From: an uncultured Bacteroidales bacterium
GTDB taxonomy: Bacteria; Bacteroidota; Bacteroidia; Bacteroidales; Paludibacteraceae
Direction of reading: 5' to 3'
Length of the DNA: 64,000 nt
NCBI GenBank assembly: GCA_937916355.1
Contig: CALFTM010000062.1
Span: 17,105-81,104 of the forward strand
The translations under genes and the position numbers were made by a program. Below the pieces are notes generated by a model, which was not told the DNA's origin, did no database searches, and saw only the letters and a list, made by a program, of their open reading frames with translations. Each line of letters starts with the position of its first letter. The stretch's first letter is position 1. Of this stretch, positions 8,401 to 17,711 are shown one piece after another.

Positions 8401-9463
8401 TTCAGATTGGTTTGAAATCTACAATCCTACGGACAAGGCGATCGACTTGGCGGGTCTTTACCTCTCCGATGAAAATACCAATATCATCAAGAGCCTCATT
8501 CCATTCGGTCACCCAGACTCTACTGTAGTCGAACCGAAAGGGTTCGTCCGCTTCTGGGCTGACAATGCGACTTATAGAGGCCCACTTCATGCGGATTTCA
8601 AATTGTCGAATACCGGACGTAACGGAGTCTTCTTGAGTGCTAAATGTGGGGACAAAACTCAACTCATCTCTTACTTGACTTATAAGGATTTGCCTCAAAA
8701 CGCATCCTTGGGATACTTGTGTAACGATGCAAGTGGAGAGCCTGTGATTTTCGATGGTTCTTCGTCGGAAATCAACGACTCGATTATCATTATGAATTCT
8801 ACACCAGCTTCTTCTAATCCTCCTTGCGAGGATGCTTGTAATGTAATTTTCAGAGACTACAAGGATTTGAGTATCTATATATTGTATCCTAACAACGAAA
8901 ATGCAGAAAGCAATTGGTATGGAATCAGAAACAATGGAATTAATCCAGTCGAATTAGAAAATCTTTACTTATCTGATGATCCATCAAATTTAGGCAAAAG
9001 TCCTATAAATTTCAGTGCTCTCAATCTTAAATCCACAACTCTTGACGTTTCAGATTCAGTTAAATGCATTTCAAATAAAACAGTGAATTTTGAAATCCCG
9101 AATAAAGATTCTGCAGTACTATACCTAAGTTACAAATGTGATGATGAGTACAAGCTGATTTATACATTTAGATATGATTTTGTTGAACAAAACGGTTCCA
9201 CAACTGAAATTACAGAAGAGGTGATTTCTCAAAACAGAGTCCAGCTCTATCCAAACCCAACAGATGCGGCGATAAACATCACATCAGAAGGGGCTGATAT
9301 TATTTCAGTAAATGTCCATGATGCGACCGGTAGAATGTTGATTTCAGCTGACATCAATGAAGCGGTCGGACAAGTAGACATGAGCGGCTTAGCGAAGGGA
9401 ACCTATTACTTGCAAATCATCACCACTCAAGAGGTGTTGCAACATAAGGTTTTGAAGAAATAA
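5435..9463 (+). CDS. Secreted CotH-kinase/lamin-tail-domain protein with T9SS C-terminal sorting signal
   Basis: The 1342-residue protein has a signal peptide (about 1-22), a lamin-tail-like domain (about 25-165), a chitobiase C-terminal-type beta domain (about 187-265, with YYTMDGSEP), a CotH spore-coat-kinase-like domain (about 340-620, with GLMGLRERTNEDYVE near 449 and YDTDFGLGL near 558), a jelly-roll-like region (about 750-930), a second lamin-tail domain (about 965-1090), a third degenerate copy (about 1135-1250) and a C-terminal type IX secretion domain (about 1269-1342, beginning LYPNPT and ending VLKK). CotH proteins are atypical kinases that phosphorylate proteins; whether this one is active is inferred only. 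It probably sits at the cell surface. The DNA for about 8870-9230 is visibly more AT-rich than the rest. Confidence 0.9.
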   Translation: MRNFRGFLVLVVNCLLANQVNAGIKISEVMPCNISTYMDKGSDGIDPDRSYNFPGWVEFYNDGEETSFKGYTISHCKFKKSDSNKEAPELKWRYTIEEDIKIGEEAFQVLFFDGDTEFYKHMPYKLDSDGGTITLYKGGEKVDSFTYKAMETHISYGRDGSSEGYMNPTPKTENSTAYSKYSERVKKPKFDGCTPGVVSGTVLISLSCAEGKTYYTMDGSEPIQDENMLYNGSIEINETTVFKARTFNGDKPASEILTGTFLYLDKYHSECGGFTVPIICVSTNEEYLYDEEIGFLLKEGSKNGREFPDSDCLRGMGKVNVLQEHWNRPVVVEYIEDGKVTMVHETEAGIMGGCSRGWKVASLKLKAGSKVGSSKKEFTFTHGTSPFKDKPNNKYTSLHLRNGGNAGDTGSPDQIRVRDGFMQSLTKNMGIDYQAFQTVAYYLNGKYQGLMGLRERTNEDYVEANYGLDDEETDVLKTNNDIGVEASNGTTDWYDELIDYVKNNDPKSETFYNTVCRYMDMDEYIDYLVFEHFIVNTDWVGNNTKMWRDHKNGKLRWIVYDTDFGLGLYPHNNCYPHINTFEFATGGEPHMWSNDEEWKVILFKQLTKNPQFCEKFVNNALIHLGSTFQYDTIEKVWEEIEEEAENEYCAFKKKYDTGSTALGEMSGVKNMLNFAKERPEYMYDHIESFFDVDLVDFELTSNIDDAQFRINNDILNAPSMISKQVSGQQLKVVPIAPAGYKFKEWEIQDNPGDMYFVTKDAQWKYFYERENPEENWAGIDYDDSEWLDGQGKMGYKVKENSESYNTVLDFGKDTLNKPVRAYFRSTFNVENPSAVENLDFSATYDDGFIVYINGKEVYRKNIKDSLNAGEEIAKEQENDPTIDFSIKSSEFKLVAGKNVLAVLLCQNSCESGDMTLRMTMSAERKTENGIRKQEEPVYSSFVGGGVTLKAIFEECDCNETFAQYSELVLNEVAPSNDATTDIVDEYGIHSDWFEIYNPTDKAIDLAGLYLSDENTNIIKSLIPFGHPDSTVVEPKGFVRFWADNATYRGPLHADFKLSNTGRNGVFLSAKCGDKTQLISYLTYKDLPQNASLGYLCNDASGEPVIFDGSSSEINDSIIIMNSTPASSNPPCEDACNVIFRDYKDLSIYILYPNNENAESNWYGIRNNGINPVELENLYLSDDPSNLGKSPINFSALNLKSTTLDVSDSVKCISNKTVNFEIPNKDSAVLYLSYKCDDEYKLIYTFRYDFVEQNGSTTEITEEVISQNRVQLYPNPTDAAINITSEGADIISVNVHDATGRMLISADINEAVGQVDMSGLAKGTYYLQIITTQEVLQHKVLKK

Positions 9464-9523
9464 TGTTTGTGAAAAGCTACGCAAAAGATAAACTATTGCA
9501 GTAGCAATATCATTAAAAACCGG

Positions 9524-9568
9524 ATGCCGGAGATTCGAGCGCAATCATTCGCCTCTATTCTCCGGCAT
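9524..9568. terminator. Bidirectional terminator between the CotH gene and trmD
   Basis: A perfect ten-pair stem, ATGCCGGAGA against TCTCCGGCAT, encloses a 25-base loop. On the plus strand it is followed by TCTCTTTTA; on the minus strand by CCGGTTTTTAA. It can serve both convergent genes. Confidence 0.75.
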
Positions 9569-9654
9569 TCTCTTTTATCTCCAATCTCTCAAAATCAAAA
9601 AAGCGAGTACCGCCCACGCAATACCCGCCATATTTTTGCAACTTCTATAATTTC

Positions 9655-10332
9655 TCACCTCTTCAACAAGTCGGGGCGTAGCAACTTTGTGCGTTCTACC
9701 GCCTGCTCGTGTTCCCACTCTTTAATTTTTCTTTCATTCCCCGACAACAAGATTTCAGGAACTTTCCAACCCTTGTAATCTGCGGGTCTGGAATAGACCG
9801 GAGGCGCAAGTAAATCGTCCTGAAAGCAGTCGGACAAGGCAGACTGCTCATCGCTCATCGCACCTGGAATCAATCGCACGACCGCATCCGTCATGATACA
9901 AGCAGCCAGTTCCCCTCCCGTCAAAACATAGTCGCCCACGGAAATCTCCCGTGTGATCAGATGCTCACGAATACGATGGTCGATTCCTTTGTAATGCCCA
10001 CAAAGAATGATGACATTATTCAGAAGAGAAAGAGAATTTGCGGTCTTCTGATTGAACACCTCCCCATCAGGAGAAGTATAAATCACCTCATCATATTCCC
10101 TTTCCGATTTCAAATGAGAAATCAAACGATCAATTGGCTCGATCTGCATCACCATTCCGGAACTGAACCCGAACGCATAATCGTCAATCTTCTTATGTTT
10201 ATCAAGGGTGTAGTCCCTTATGTTATGCACTACAATCTCCGCCAACCCCTTCGCTTGGGCACGCTTCAATATGGAGTGGTTCAACGGACTCTCCAAAAGT
10301 TCCGGCACTGCTGATAATATATCAATTCTCAT
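9655..10332 (-). CDS. trmD: tRNA (guanine-37-N1)-methyltransferase
   Basis: TrmD methylates G37 next to the anticodon in tRNAs reading CNN codons, using S-adenosylmethionine. At 225 residues it is of standard length. It starts with the RIDILSAVPELL strand and carries the trefoil-knot SAM-binding motif YVLTGGELAACIMTDAV near residues 136-152, then the inter-domain segment ending with SGNERKIKEWEHEQ. It lies 27 bases downstream of prfC on the same strand and is probably expressed from the prfC promoter. Confidence 0.96.
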   Translation of the reverse strand: MRIDILSAVPELLESPLNHSILKRAQAKGLAEIVVHNIRDYTLDKHKKIDDYAFGFSSGMVMQIEPIDRLISHLKSEREYDEVIYTSPDGEVFNQKTANSLSLLNNVIILCGHYKGIDHRIREHLITREISVGDYVLTGGELAACIMTDAVVRLIPGAMSDEQSALSDCFQDDLLAPPVYSRPADYKGWKVPEILLSGNERKIKEWEHEQAVERTKLLRPDLLKR

Positions 10333-10359
10333 CGCCTCTTCTGTTTTGTTTCCTATTGA

Positions 10360-11940
<1,581 letters not shown>

Positions 11941-11957
11941 GTTTCGCAAATTTTCCG

Positions 11958-11990
11958 CAAAATTACGAAAAAAATTTCAGTTTTGTGCAA
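11958..11990 (-). promoter_or_regulatory. Promoter of prfC
   Basis: The minus strand has TTG (11988-11990), a 22-base spacer and TAATTTTG (11958-11965), an exact match to TAnnTTTG. Transcription should start about ten bases before the ATG at 11940. Confidence 0.6.
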
Positions 11991-12164
11991 GATGTATTTC
12001 TTCCCTCTTATATAATTTGTGAATGGTTTAGGAAAAAGAACATACTAGCATTCTATCGTTTCTTTTTAATTGTTGATCAACTACAACAAAATCCCCCCAC
12101 CTCCATCCCCAGCCAGATAAATTCATCAAGCCGGGGACATCAGTCGGAATATAACTCTCCGCCC

Positions 12165-12185
12165 TTGGCAACCTTGTCTTGCCAA
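12165..12185 (-). terminator. Stem-loop downstream of kdsA
   Basis: TTGGCAA and TTGCCAA form a perfect seven-pair stem around a seven-base loop, and two further G-C pairs can form past a mismatch. It follows the kdsA stop by 13 bases but has no T-tract, so it may be a processing or Rho-linked end. The rest of the 200 bases up to the prfC promoter shows nothing I can name. Confidence 0.4.
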
Positions 12186-12198
12186 CGGTCTGTTTTCT

Positions 12199-13014
12199 TT
12201 ACGCTATAATCGCCTGACGAATTCTCAATAACTTAACAAGTAAATCGTCCAACTTATCCAATTTCAGCATATTCGCGCCATCCGACTTGGCATTGGCAGG
12301 GTCGAAATGGGTCTCAAGGAATAATCCATCTGCACCAACGGCAATACCGGCCTTGGCTATCGTCTCAATCATTTCGGGGTCGCCTCCTGATACTCCCGAC
12401 AACTGGTTGGGTTGCTGCAAAGAGTGGGTGCAATCTAAAATGACTGGACATCCGATCTTCTGCATGGTCGGAATTCCTCTATAGTCCACAATCAGATCCT
12501 GATAGCCGAAAGAGGTGCCACGGTCGGTCAACATCACATTTTCATTTCCGCAGTTACGAACCTTTTGTGCCGCAAACGACATCGATGCCGGCGAAAGGAA
12601 CTGCCCCTTTTTTATGTTAATACATTTTCCCGTTTTGGCAGCAGCGACCAACAAATCGGTCTGACGACAGAGGAAGGCTGGTATCTGGAGAATGTCGACA
12701 TACTCCGCAGCCAACTCCGCCTCTTCTGGCGCATGAATGTCCGTCACAACCGGAATCTGAAAGGTATCTCCAATTTTTCGTAACACCTTCAATGCCTTCA
12801 AATCTCCAATACCTGTGAATGAGTCGATTTTAGAACGATTGGCCTTGCGGTATGAACCTTTGAAAATGTAGGGTATCTCATACTTTTCAGTCAATGAAAC
12901 AATCTGTTCGGCAATCTGAAACGCCATCTCTTCCCCTTCTATCACACATGGACCTGCCAATAGGAAGAAATTGCCAGAGTCTGTATATTTTAAATTCGGA
13001 ATATTTGGATACAT
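12199..13014 (-). CDS. kdsA: 3-deoxy-8-phosphooctulonate synthase (KDO-8-P synthase)
   Basis: KdsA condenses phosphoenolpyruvate with arabinose-5-phosphate to give KDO-8-phosphate for lipopolysaccharide inner core. The 271-residue TIM-barrel has the family starting motif LLAGPCVIEGEE near residues 18-29, then FKGSYRKANRSK, VVTDIHAPEEA, and the C-terminal metal-site region LFLETHFDPANAKSDG. The presence of this gene supports a Gram-negative host. It follows menA by seven bases and probably shares its promoter. Confidence 0.96.
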   Translation of the reverse strand: MYPNIPNLKYTDSGNFFLLAGPCVIEGEEMAFQIAEQIVSLTEKYEIPYIFKGSYRKANRSKIDSFTGIGDLKALKVLRKIGDTFQIPVVTDIHAPEEAELAAEYVDILQIPAFLCRQTDLLVAAAKTGKCINIKKGQFLSPASMSFAAQKVRNCGNENVMLTDRGTSFGYQDLIVDYRGIPTMQKIGCPVILDCTHSLQQPNQLSGVSGGDPEMIETIAKAGIAVGADGLFLETHFDPANAKSDGANMLKLDKLDDLLVKLLRIRQAIIA

Positions 13015-13021
13015 AATATCA

Positions 13022-14032
13022 TTAATTAAAAGTTAGTACAAAAGATAATAAGAATGCGAATATCAACATGTTTCGAGAGGTCTCACCAATCAACGAGTTT
13101 AACGCTTTCCCCTCACGAATCTCACACATCTTCCCCCATGTGCGTATATGTGGGATTAAATAGAAGCAAATAAGCAATGCGAACACCAAAGGACACGCCA
13201 CTGCCCGCAACGACCCCAAAGGGGCGAAAATTTCGGGGAATTTGCTTGGCAACACCCTGAACGAGAAAATCATGAAATACTCCAACACCAAAGCAAGGGC
13301 GACAATCCCCATGAATAGGTACAAAAATCTTCCGAATTTCTCACCTCGCATCACAATGATCGTTCTCTTTCCAGCCTTCTCGTCTTGCTCACGATCTCGA
13401 TAATTATTCAAAACCAACAAGGAGTTCACCACCAGTCCGGTAGCCAATCCACACCTTGTGATTATATCATTCCAATCTAAAACCTGAACGTACGCAGTGA
13501 ATCCGGTCGCCACTATTCCAAAAAACAGCACCACCGCAACATCCCCCAACCCATTATATGCCAACGGGAAAGGCCCTGAGGTATAAAAATAGGCAAATAT
13601 CACACAAAACAATCCCACCAGAATCATCTCCCATCCGCCATAAAAGATTAACACAGAACCAATCAGACATCCCAAGACAACTACCGCCACTATTCCTTTT
13701 TTCATACAATCGGGCGTGATCCAACCCTGCGCTGTAGCACGCAACGGGCCCAACCGATCTTCTCCGTCGCTTCCTTTCTGAAAATCAACCAAGTCATTTA
13801 TCAAGTTGGCAGCAATCTGCATCATCACAGCAAACAAAAGGCAACACAATGCCGCAACAGGCTTGAACTGCTCCATGCCGAATGCGATGGCACACCCCAC
13901 GACCACCGGCGCAATGGCTGCCGCCCAAGTCTTCGGACGAGAGGCTAAAATCCACGCTTTTAGAGAATTTTGTTTTACATCAGAAGACTCTGCAACAAGG
14001 GTCTCCGAATTTTTCTTTTTAGATTCTTCCAT
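13022..14032 (-). CDS. menA: 1,4-dihydroxy-2-naphthoate polyprenyltransferase
   Basis: MenA is the integral-membrane prenyltransferase that attaches the polyprenyl tail to 1,4-dihydroxy-2-naphthoate in menaquinone synthesis. The UbiA-fold signature NLINDLVDFQKGSDGEDR lies near residues 75-92 and the second aspartate-containing loop NYRDREQDEKAGKRT near 195. Eight or so hydrophobic segments are visible. I use the ATG at 14030-14032, giving 336 residues from MEESKKKNS. A longer GTG-initiated frame runs 12 codons upstream, but a strong promoter lies inside that stretch, so it cannot be fully transcribed from it. Confidence 0.93.
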   Translation of the reverse strand: MEESKKKNSETLVAESSDVKQNSLKAWILASRPKTWAAAIAPVVVGCAIAFGMEQFKPVAALCCLLFAVMMQIAANLINDLVDFQKGSDGEDRLGPLRATAQGWITPDCMKKGIVAVVVLGCLIGSVLIFYGGWEMILVGLFCVIFAYFYTSGPFPLAYNGLGDVAVVLFFGIVATGFTAYVQVLDWNDIITRCGLATGLVVNSLLVLNNYRDREQDEKAGKRTIIVMRGEKFGRFLYLFMGIVALALVLEYFMIFSFRVLPSKFPEIFAPLGSLRAVACPLVFALLICFYLIPHIRTWGKMCEIREGKALNSLIGETSRNMLIFAFLLSFVLTFN

Positions 14033-14047
14033 TTTTTTATTTTTTCC

Positions 14048-14078
14048 CAAATATATAGGAATATTCACAAAAAAGCAA
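14048..14078 (-). promoter_or_regulatory. Promoter of menA-kdsA
   Basis: TTG (14076-14078), a 20-base spacer and TATATTTG (14048-14055) form a near-ideal Bacteroidetes promoter on the minus strand. The predicted start is near 14041, ten bases before the ATG at 14032. Confidence 0.7.
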
Positions 14079-14118
14079 CTATCTTCATTCTCGTTTTATG
14101 AAAAAAGAAAGTATTGAA

Positions 14119-14150
14119 AAGACCGCCGAGACAATCGTCCCGACGGTCTT
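14119..14150 (-). terminator. Terminator after the phosphohexomutase gene
   Basis: AAGACCG pairs with CGGTCTT, and the inner TCGGGAC/GTCTCGG arms extend the stem around a GATT loop. TTTTCAATACTTT follows on the minus strand. It lies about 20 bases past the stop codon at 14171. Confidence 0.7.
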
Positions 14151-14170
14151 ATTCTATCGCTATTAGATTT

Positions 14171-15913
14171 TTACAGATTCAATGATTTTCTGATAGCCTC
14201 TACCTTAGCTTCTGCTGCGGCATTTGCTTTTGCATAGTCTGCAGCAGACTTCATTTCACCCTTCACTTCAATGTAGAACTTGATCTTAGGTTCTGTTCCG
14301 GAAGGACGCACACTCACCTTTGTGCCATCCTCTGTGAAGAATTGAAGAACATTGGCAGTATCCGGCATTTCAATATCTGAAATAGTTCCACACTTGATGC
14401 AAGTTTGCTTCAGACTCTTGAAATCCTTCATCTTCTTAACTGGAGAACCAGCCAACTCTTTTGGAGGGTTCTGACGGAAGTTCTCCATCATCGCCTTGAT
14501 TTCATCCGCACCACTCTTACCCGGTTTCACAACACTGATGGCACTCTCCTTTTGGAATCCGTAATCTGTGTAGATCTTCATGAGAAGTTCGTACAACGAC
14601 ATACCATTATCTTTTGCCCATGCAGCGATTTCGCAGATCAAACAGATGGAAGCCGGAGCATCCTTGTCGCGAACCTTATCGTATGGCAAGAATCCGAAAG
14701 ACTCCTCTCCACCACCGATATACTTCTCTTTTCCTTCCATTTCGCGGATTCTGTAGGCAATCCATTTGAAACCTGTATATTCATCATAAAGTTTCACATT
14801 GTTCTTCTCTGCAATCTCCTTGATCAACTCTGAAGTTACGATGGTCTTCACCAAGAATTCGTTTCCTTTCAATTTTCCGAGCTTCTTCATATTGGTGATG
14901 ATGTAGTAGCAGAACATCATGCAAGTCTGGTTTCCATTGATGATCATCCACTCGCCCTTATCGTCGCGACATACAATCGCAAGACGGTCTGCATCAGGGT
15001 CTGAAGCAATCACCAAATCAGCACCCAACTTAGTACCGAGGTTCATACCCATTGTCATCGCCTCAGAGTTTTCAGGGTTAGGAGACTTCACTGTAGGGAA
15101 GTTTCCATCAATCACCATCTGCTCAGGCACGACATTGATATTTTGGAATCCCCAAGAACGGAGACACAAAGGAACGATCACACGACCTGTACCATGAAGC
15201 GGAGAATATACGATGTTCAAATCCTTCTGACGTAAAATCACATCTTGGTCTACCATCGCCTCCTTCACAGCCTTCATATATTCAAAATCCATCTCGCCAC
15301 CGATGATGGAGATCAAATCCTTGTTTGGCTCAAACTTCACATCATCCAACTTCACCTTCAAGACCTCCTCGATGATTCCCTTATCATGTGGGGCAAGTAC
15401 TTGCGCACCATCATCCCAATATGCCTTATAACCATTGTACTCTTTCGGATTGTGAGACGCTGTGATGTTCACACCGCTCTGGCAACCCAACTGACGAATG
15501 GCAAATGAGATCTCCGGAGTCGGACGAAGACTTTCAAACAAGAAAGCACGGATACCATTTGCAGAAAAAATATTCGCCACAATTTCAGCAAAAAGACGAG
15601 AGTTGTTACGACAATCATGTCCGACAACAACACTCAAGTCTGATTTACCTGCAAACGCCTTCTTAATGTAGTTGGCCATACCTTGTGTTGCCATACCCAC
15701 CACATATTTATTCATGCGGTTGGTTCCAACTCCCATGATACCACGAAGACCTCCGGTTCCAAACTCTAAATCTCTATAAAAAGCATCGATTAGATCTGTT
15801 GGATCTTCTTTTTCCAACAATTTTTTTACTTCAGCTTTTGTCTCTGCATCATAATTACCTTCTAACCAAGAATTAGCTCTGGCGGTAACCTCTTGCAATA
15901 AAGCGTTATCCAT
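14171..15913 (-). CDS. Phosphoglucomutase / phosphomannomutase family protein
   Basis: The 580-residue alpha-D-phosphohexomutase interconverts hexose 1- and 6-phosphates. The catalytic phosphoserine loop TASHNPKEYNGYK lies near residues 149-161, the magnesium loop SDPDADR near 302-308, the sugar-binding loop GGGEESFGFLPYD near 390-402, and the phosphate-binding loop RPSGTEPKIKF near 535-545. The length and the KAYWDDGAQ segment fit the PgcA/PGM2-like branch, active on glucose 1-phosphate. Exact substrate preference cannot be read from sequence. It lies downstream of nagB and has its own promoter overlapping the nagB stop codon. Confidence 0.93.
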   Translation of the reverse strand: MDNALLQEVTARANSWLEGNYDAETKAEVKKLLEKEDPTDLIDAFYRDLEFGTGGLRGIMGVGTNRMNKYVVGMATQGMANYIKKAFAGKSDLSVVVGHDCRNNSRLFAEIVANIFSANGIRAFLFESLRPTPEISFAIRQLGCQSGVNITASHNPKEYNGYKAYWDDGAQVLAPHDKGIIEEVLKVKLDDVKFEPNKDLISIIGGEMDFEYMKAVKEAMVDQDVILRQKDLNIVYSPLHGTGRVIVPLCLRSWGFQNINVVPEQMVIDGNFPTVKSPNPENSEAMTMGMNLGTKLGADLVIASDPDADRLAIVCRDDKGEWMIINGNQTCMMFCYYIITNMKKLGKLKGNEFLVKTIVTSELIKEIAEKNNVKLYDEYTGFKWIAYRIREMEGKEKYIGGGEESFGFLPYDKVRDKDAPASICLICEIAAWAKDNGMSLYELLMKIYTDYGFQKESAISVVKPGKSGADEIKAMMENFRQNPPKELAGSPVKKMKDFKSLKQTCIKCGTISDIEMPDTANVLQFFTEDGTKVSVRPSGTEPKIKFYIEVKGEMKSAADYAKANAAAEAKVEAIRKSLNL

Positions 15914-15964
15914 AGATTATTTAGTTTATAAATTTCAAAAAAATTATTTTCTAATTCTCTGTGG

Positions 15965-15972
15965 CAAAGTTA
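15965..15972 (-). promoter_or_regulatory. -7 promoter box of the phosphohexomutase gene
   Basis: The minus strand reads TAACTTTG, an exact TAnnTTTG match. Its first three bases are the TAA stop codon of nagB. No clear -33 TTG is seen. Confidence 0.5.
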
Positions 15973-16764
15973 AAAAATATTTTTCTTTTCGATGTCCTTA
16001 AAATAACGATAGGTTGAAACTTTAAGGTCAAAAGTGGATAATTCATCACATACGATAATTCCCTGAGGATGCAACTGCAAGGCACTGAGCGTACACATCT
16101 GGCTCACACCTCCTTCTATCGCCTGTTGCAACGCACGGGCTTTGTTGTACCCACTCACCAAAATCATCACCTCCTTGGCATCCATGATAGTACCTACACC
16201 CACTGTCAATGCAGATGTCGGAACCTTATTCATGTCATCATCAAAGAAACGGGAATTGGCGATGATGGTGTCTGTGGTAAGATACTTCAAACGGGTGCGG
16301 GAAGTCAAAGAAGACCCCGGCTCATTGAAGGCAATATGCCCATCAGGACCGATTCCTCCAACAAATAGCTGGATTCCTCCTGCCGCCTTGATACGAGCCT
16401 CATAATCTGCACATTCTTTCTCTAAATCAGCAGCATTACCATTCAAAATGTTCACCTGCTCTGCTGGAATGTCTATATGACTGAAAAAATTATTCCACAT
16501 GAAAGAGTAGTAACTTTCCGGATGATCCTTGGGGAGATTCACATACTCATCCATATTGAAAGTGATTACATTCTTAAATGAAACCAATCCGTCTCGGTTC
16601 ATTTGAATCAATTCTCTATACATTCCCAATGGCGAAGAACCAGTAGGAAGACCCAACACAAACTTACGTTCAGGAGTTGGCTGAAAATTGTTGATTGTCT
16701 GAGCAACATGTTGCGCCGCCCATTTAGACACAGCCTTGTAATCTGACTGAATTAAAACTCTCAT
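15970..16764 (-). CDS. nagB: Glucosamine-6-phosphate deaminase
   Basis: NagB converts glucosamine 6-phosphate to fructose 6-phosphate and ammonia. The 264-residue protein shows the phosphate loop LGLPTGSSPLGMY near residues 38-50, the catalytic TFNMDEYVNL near 68-77 and the GGIGPDGHIAFNEPGSS active-site segment near 136-152. This is the standard NagB length and not the longer Bacteroides fusion. It sits between lgt and the phosphohexomutase, which suggests amino-sugar and cell-wall precursor metabolism, though nagA is absent here. Confidence 0.96.
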   Translation of the reverse strand: MRVLIQSDYKAVSKWAAQHVAQTINNFQPTPERKFVLGLPTGSSPLGMYRELIQMNRDGLVSFKNVITFNMDEYVNLPKDHPESYYSFMWNNFFSHIDIPAEQVNILNGNAADLEKECADYEARIKAAGGIQLFVGGIGPDGHIAFNEPGSSLTSRTRLKYLTTDTIIANSRFFDDDMNKVPTSALTVGVGTIMDAKEVMILVSGYNKARALQQAIEGGVSQMCTLSALQLHPQGIIVCDELSTFDLKVSTYRYFKDIEKKNIF

Positions 16765-16812
16765 AGAGGTAACATTTATATGATTAAACTTAAGTTATAT
16801 AAACTTCAATAT

Positions 16813-17634
16813 TCAATTCTCCTTTTTAAGGAGGGTTCTAACGATCAGCCAAACACCCCAAATAATCAGCGGAAGACTTAACAATTGTCCCATGTTGAAG
16901 AACATCGTCTCTTCAAACGACTCCTGATTATTTTTGATGAATTCCAAACAGAACCTTGTGAAGAAGACGCAAATCAAGAAAACCCCAAATATGAAACCTT
17001 CATGTTTCTTGACATCCGTTTTCCAATATAGGTAACTGACAATTCCAAAAGTTACAAGACAATATAACATCTCGTATATCTGCGTCGGATGACTCGGTGG
17101 CGAAAATATTGGTTCTGCGCCATTCATCCACCCATGAATGTTGGTGATGAACTGGAATGCCCATGGCACATCTGTGGCGTGCCCATAGATTTCATGATTC
17201 ATCAAATTACCAAACCGGATGCATGCACCACAAATGGCAACAGGTAAAACGATGCGATCCATCACCCACAGAAAATTCTTTTTTACCACATTCTTACTGT
17301 AGTACCACAACACCAACAAGATACCACACGCTCCTCCGTGACTGGACAAACCTCCATTCCACACCTTTATCACATCAAAAGGATGGTCTTTATAATAATC
17401 CCAGTGATAAAAGAAGCAATCTCCGACTCTGGCTCCTACAACCGTTCCTACCAACATATACATAAATAGTTTTTCAGTATCTTCCTCGGAAATGCCTTCG
17501 TTTTTATACACTTTTGAAATGACGGAATAACCAATTAAGAATCCGATAGCCCACATCAACCCATACCAACGAACCGACAAAGGGCCAAATGAAAAAAGAA
17601 CCGGATCAACCGTCCATGTAATATAATTTAACAT
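16813..17634 (-). CDS. lgt: Prolipoprotein diacylglyceryl transferase
   Basis: Lgt adds the diacylglyceryl group to the lipobox cysteine of lipoprotein precursors at the inner membrane. The 273-residue protein has about seven membrane segments. It shows the expected FSFGPLSVRWYGLMW start, the HGGACG loop near residue 95, the Lgt signature RFGNLMNHEIYG near 141-152 and SHPTQIYEML near 178. The window also encodes at least two candidate lipoproteins (near 50.3 and 50.9 kb). It is separated from secA by 77 bases containing a strong hairpin. Confidence 0.95.
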   Translation of the reverse strand: MLNYITWTVDPVLFSFGPLSVRWYGLMWAIGFLIGYSVISKVYKNEGISEEDTEKLFMYMLVGTVVGARVGDCFFYHWDYYKDHPFDVIKVWNGGLSSHGGACGILLVLWYYSKNVVKKNFLWVMDRIVLPVAICGACIRFGNLMNHEIYGHATDVPWAFQFITNIHGWMNGAEPIFSPPSHPTQIYEMLYCLVTFGIVSYLYWKTDVKKHEGFIFGVFLICVFFTRFCLEFIKNNQESFEETMFFNMGQLLSLPLIIWGVWLIVRTLLKKEN

Positions 17635-17674
17635 GCGAATTACTTTTTGCTTTTTATTAACTATCTAAATTAAG

Positions 17675-17704
17675 TACGGTAAAGCACTAACATGCTTTAC
17701 CGTA
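17675..17704 (-). terminator. Twelve-pair hairpin after secA
   Basis: TACGGTAAAGCA and TGCTTTACCGTA form a perfect twelve-pair stem with a six-base loop just past the secA stop. No T-tract follows on the minus strand. It may protect the secA mRNA end rather than terminate strongly. Confidence 0.5.
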
Positions 17705-17711
17705 ACAAATA

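Noticed and set aside
11941..11949. TTG start of prfC three codons upstream
   Set aside because: It lies almost on the predicted transcription start, and the family begins at the ATG.
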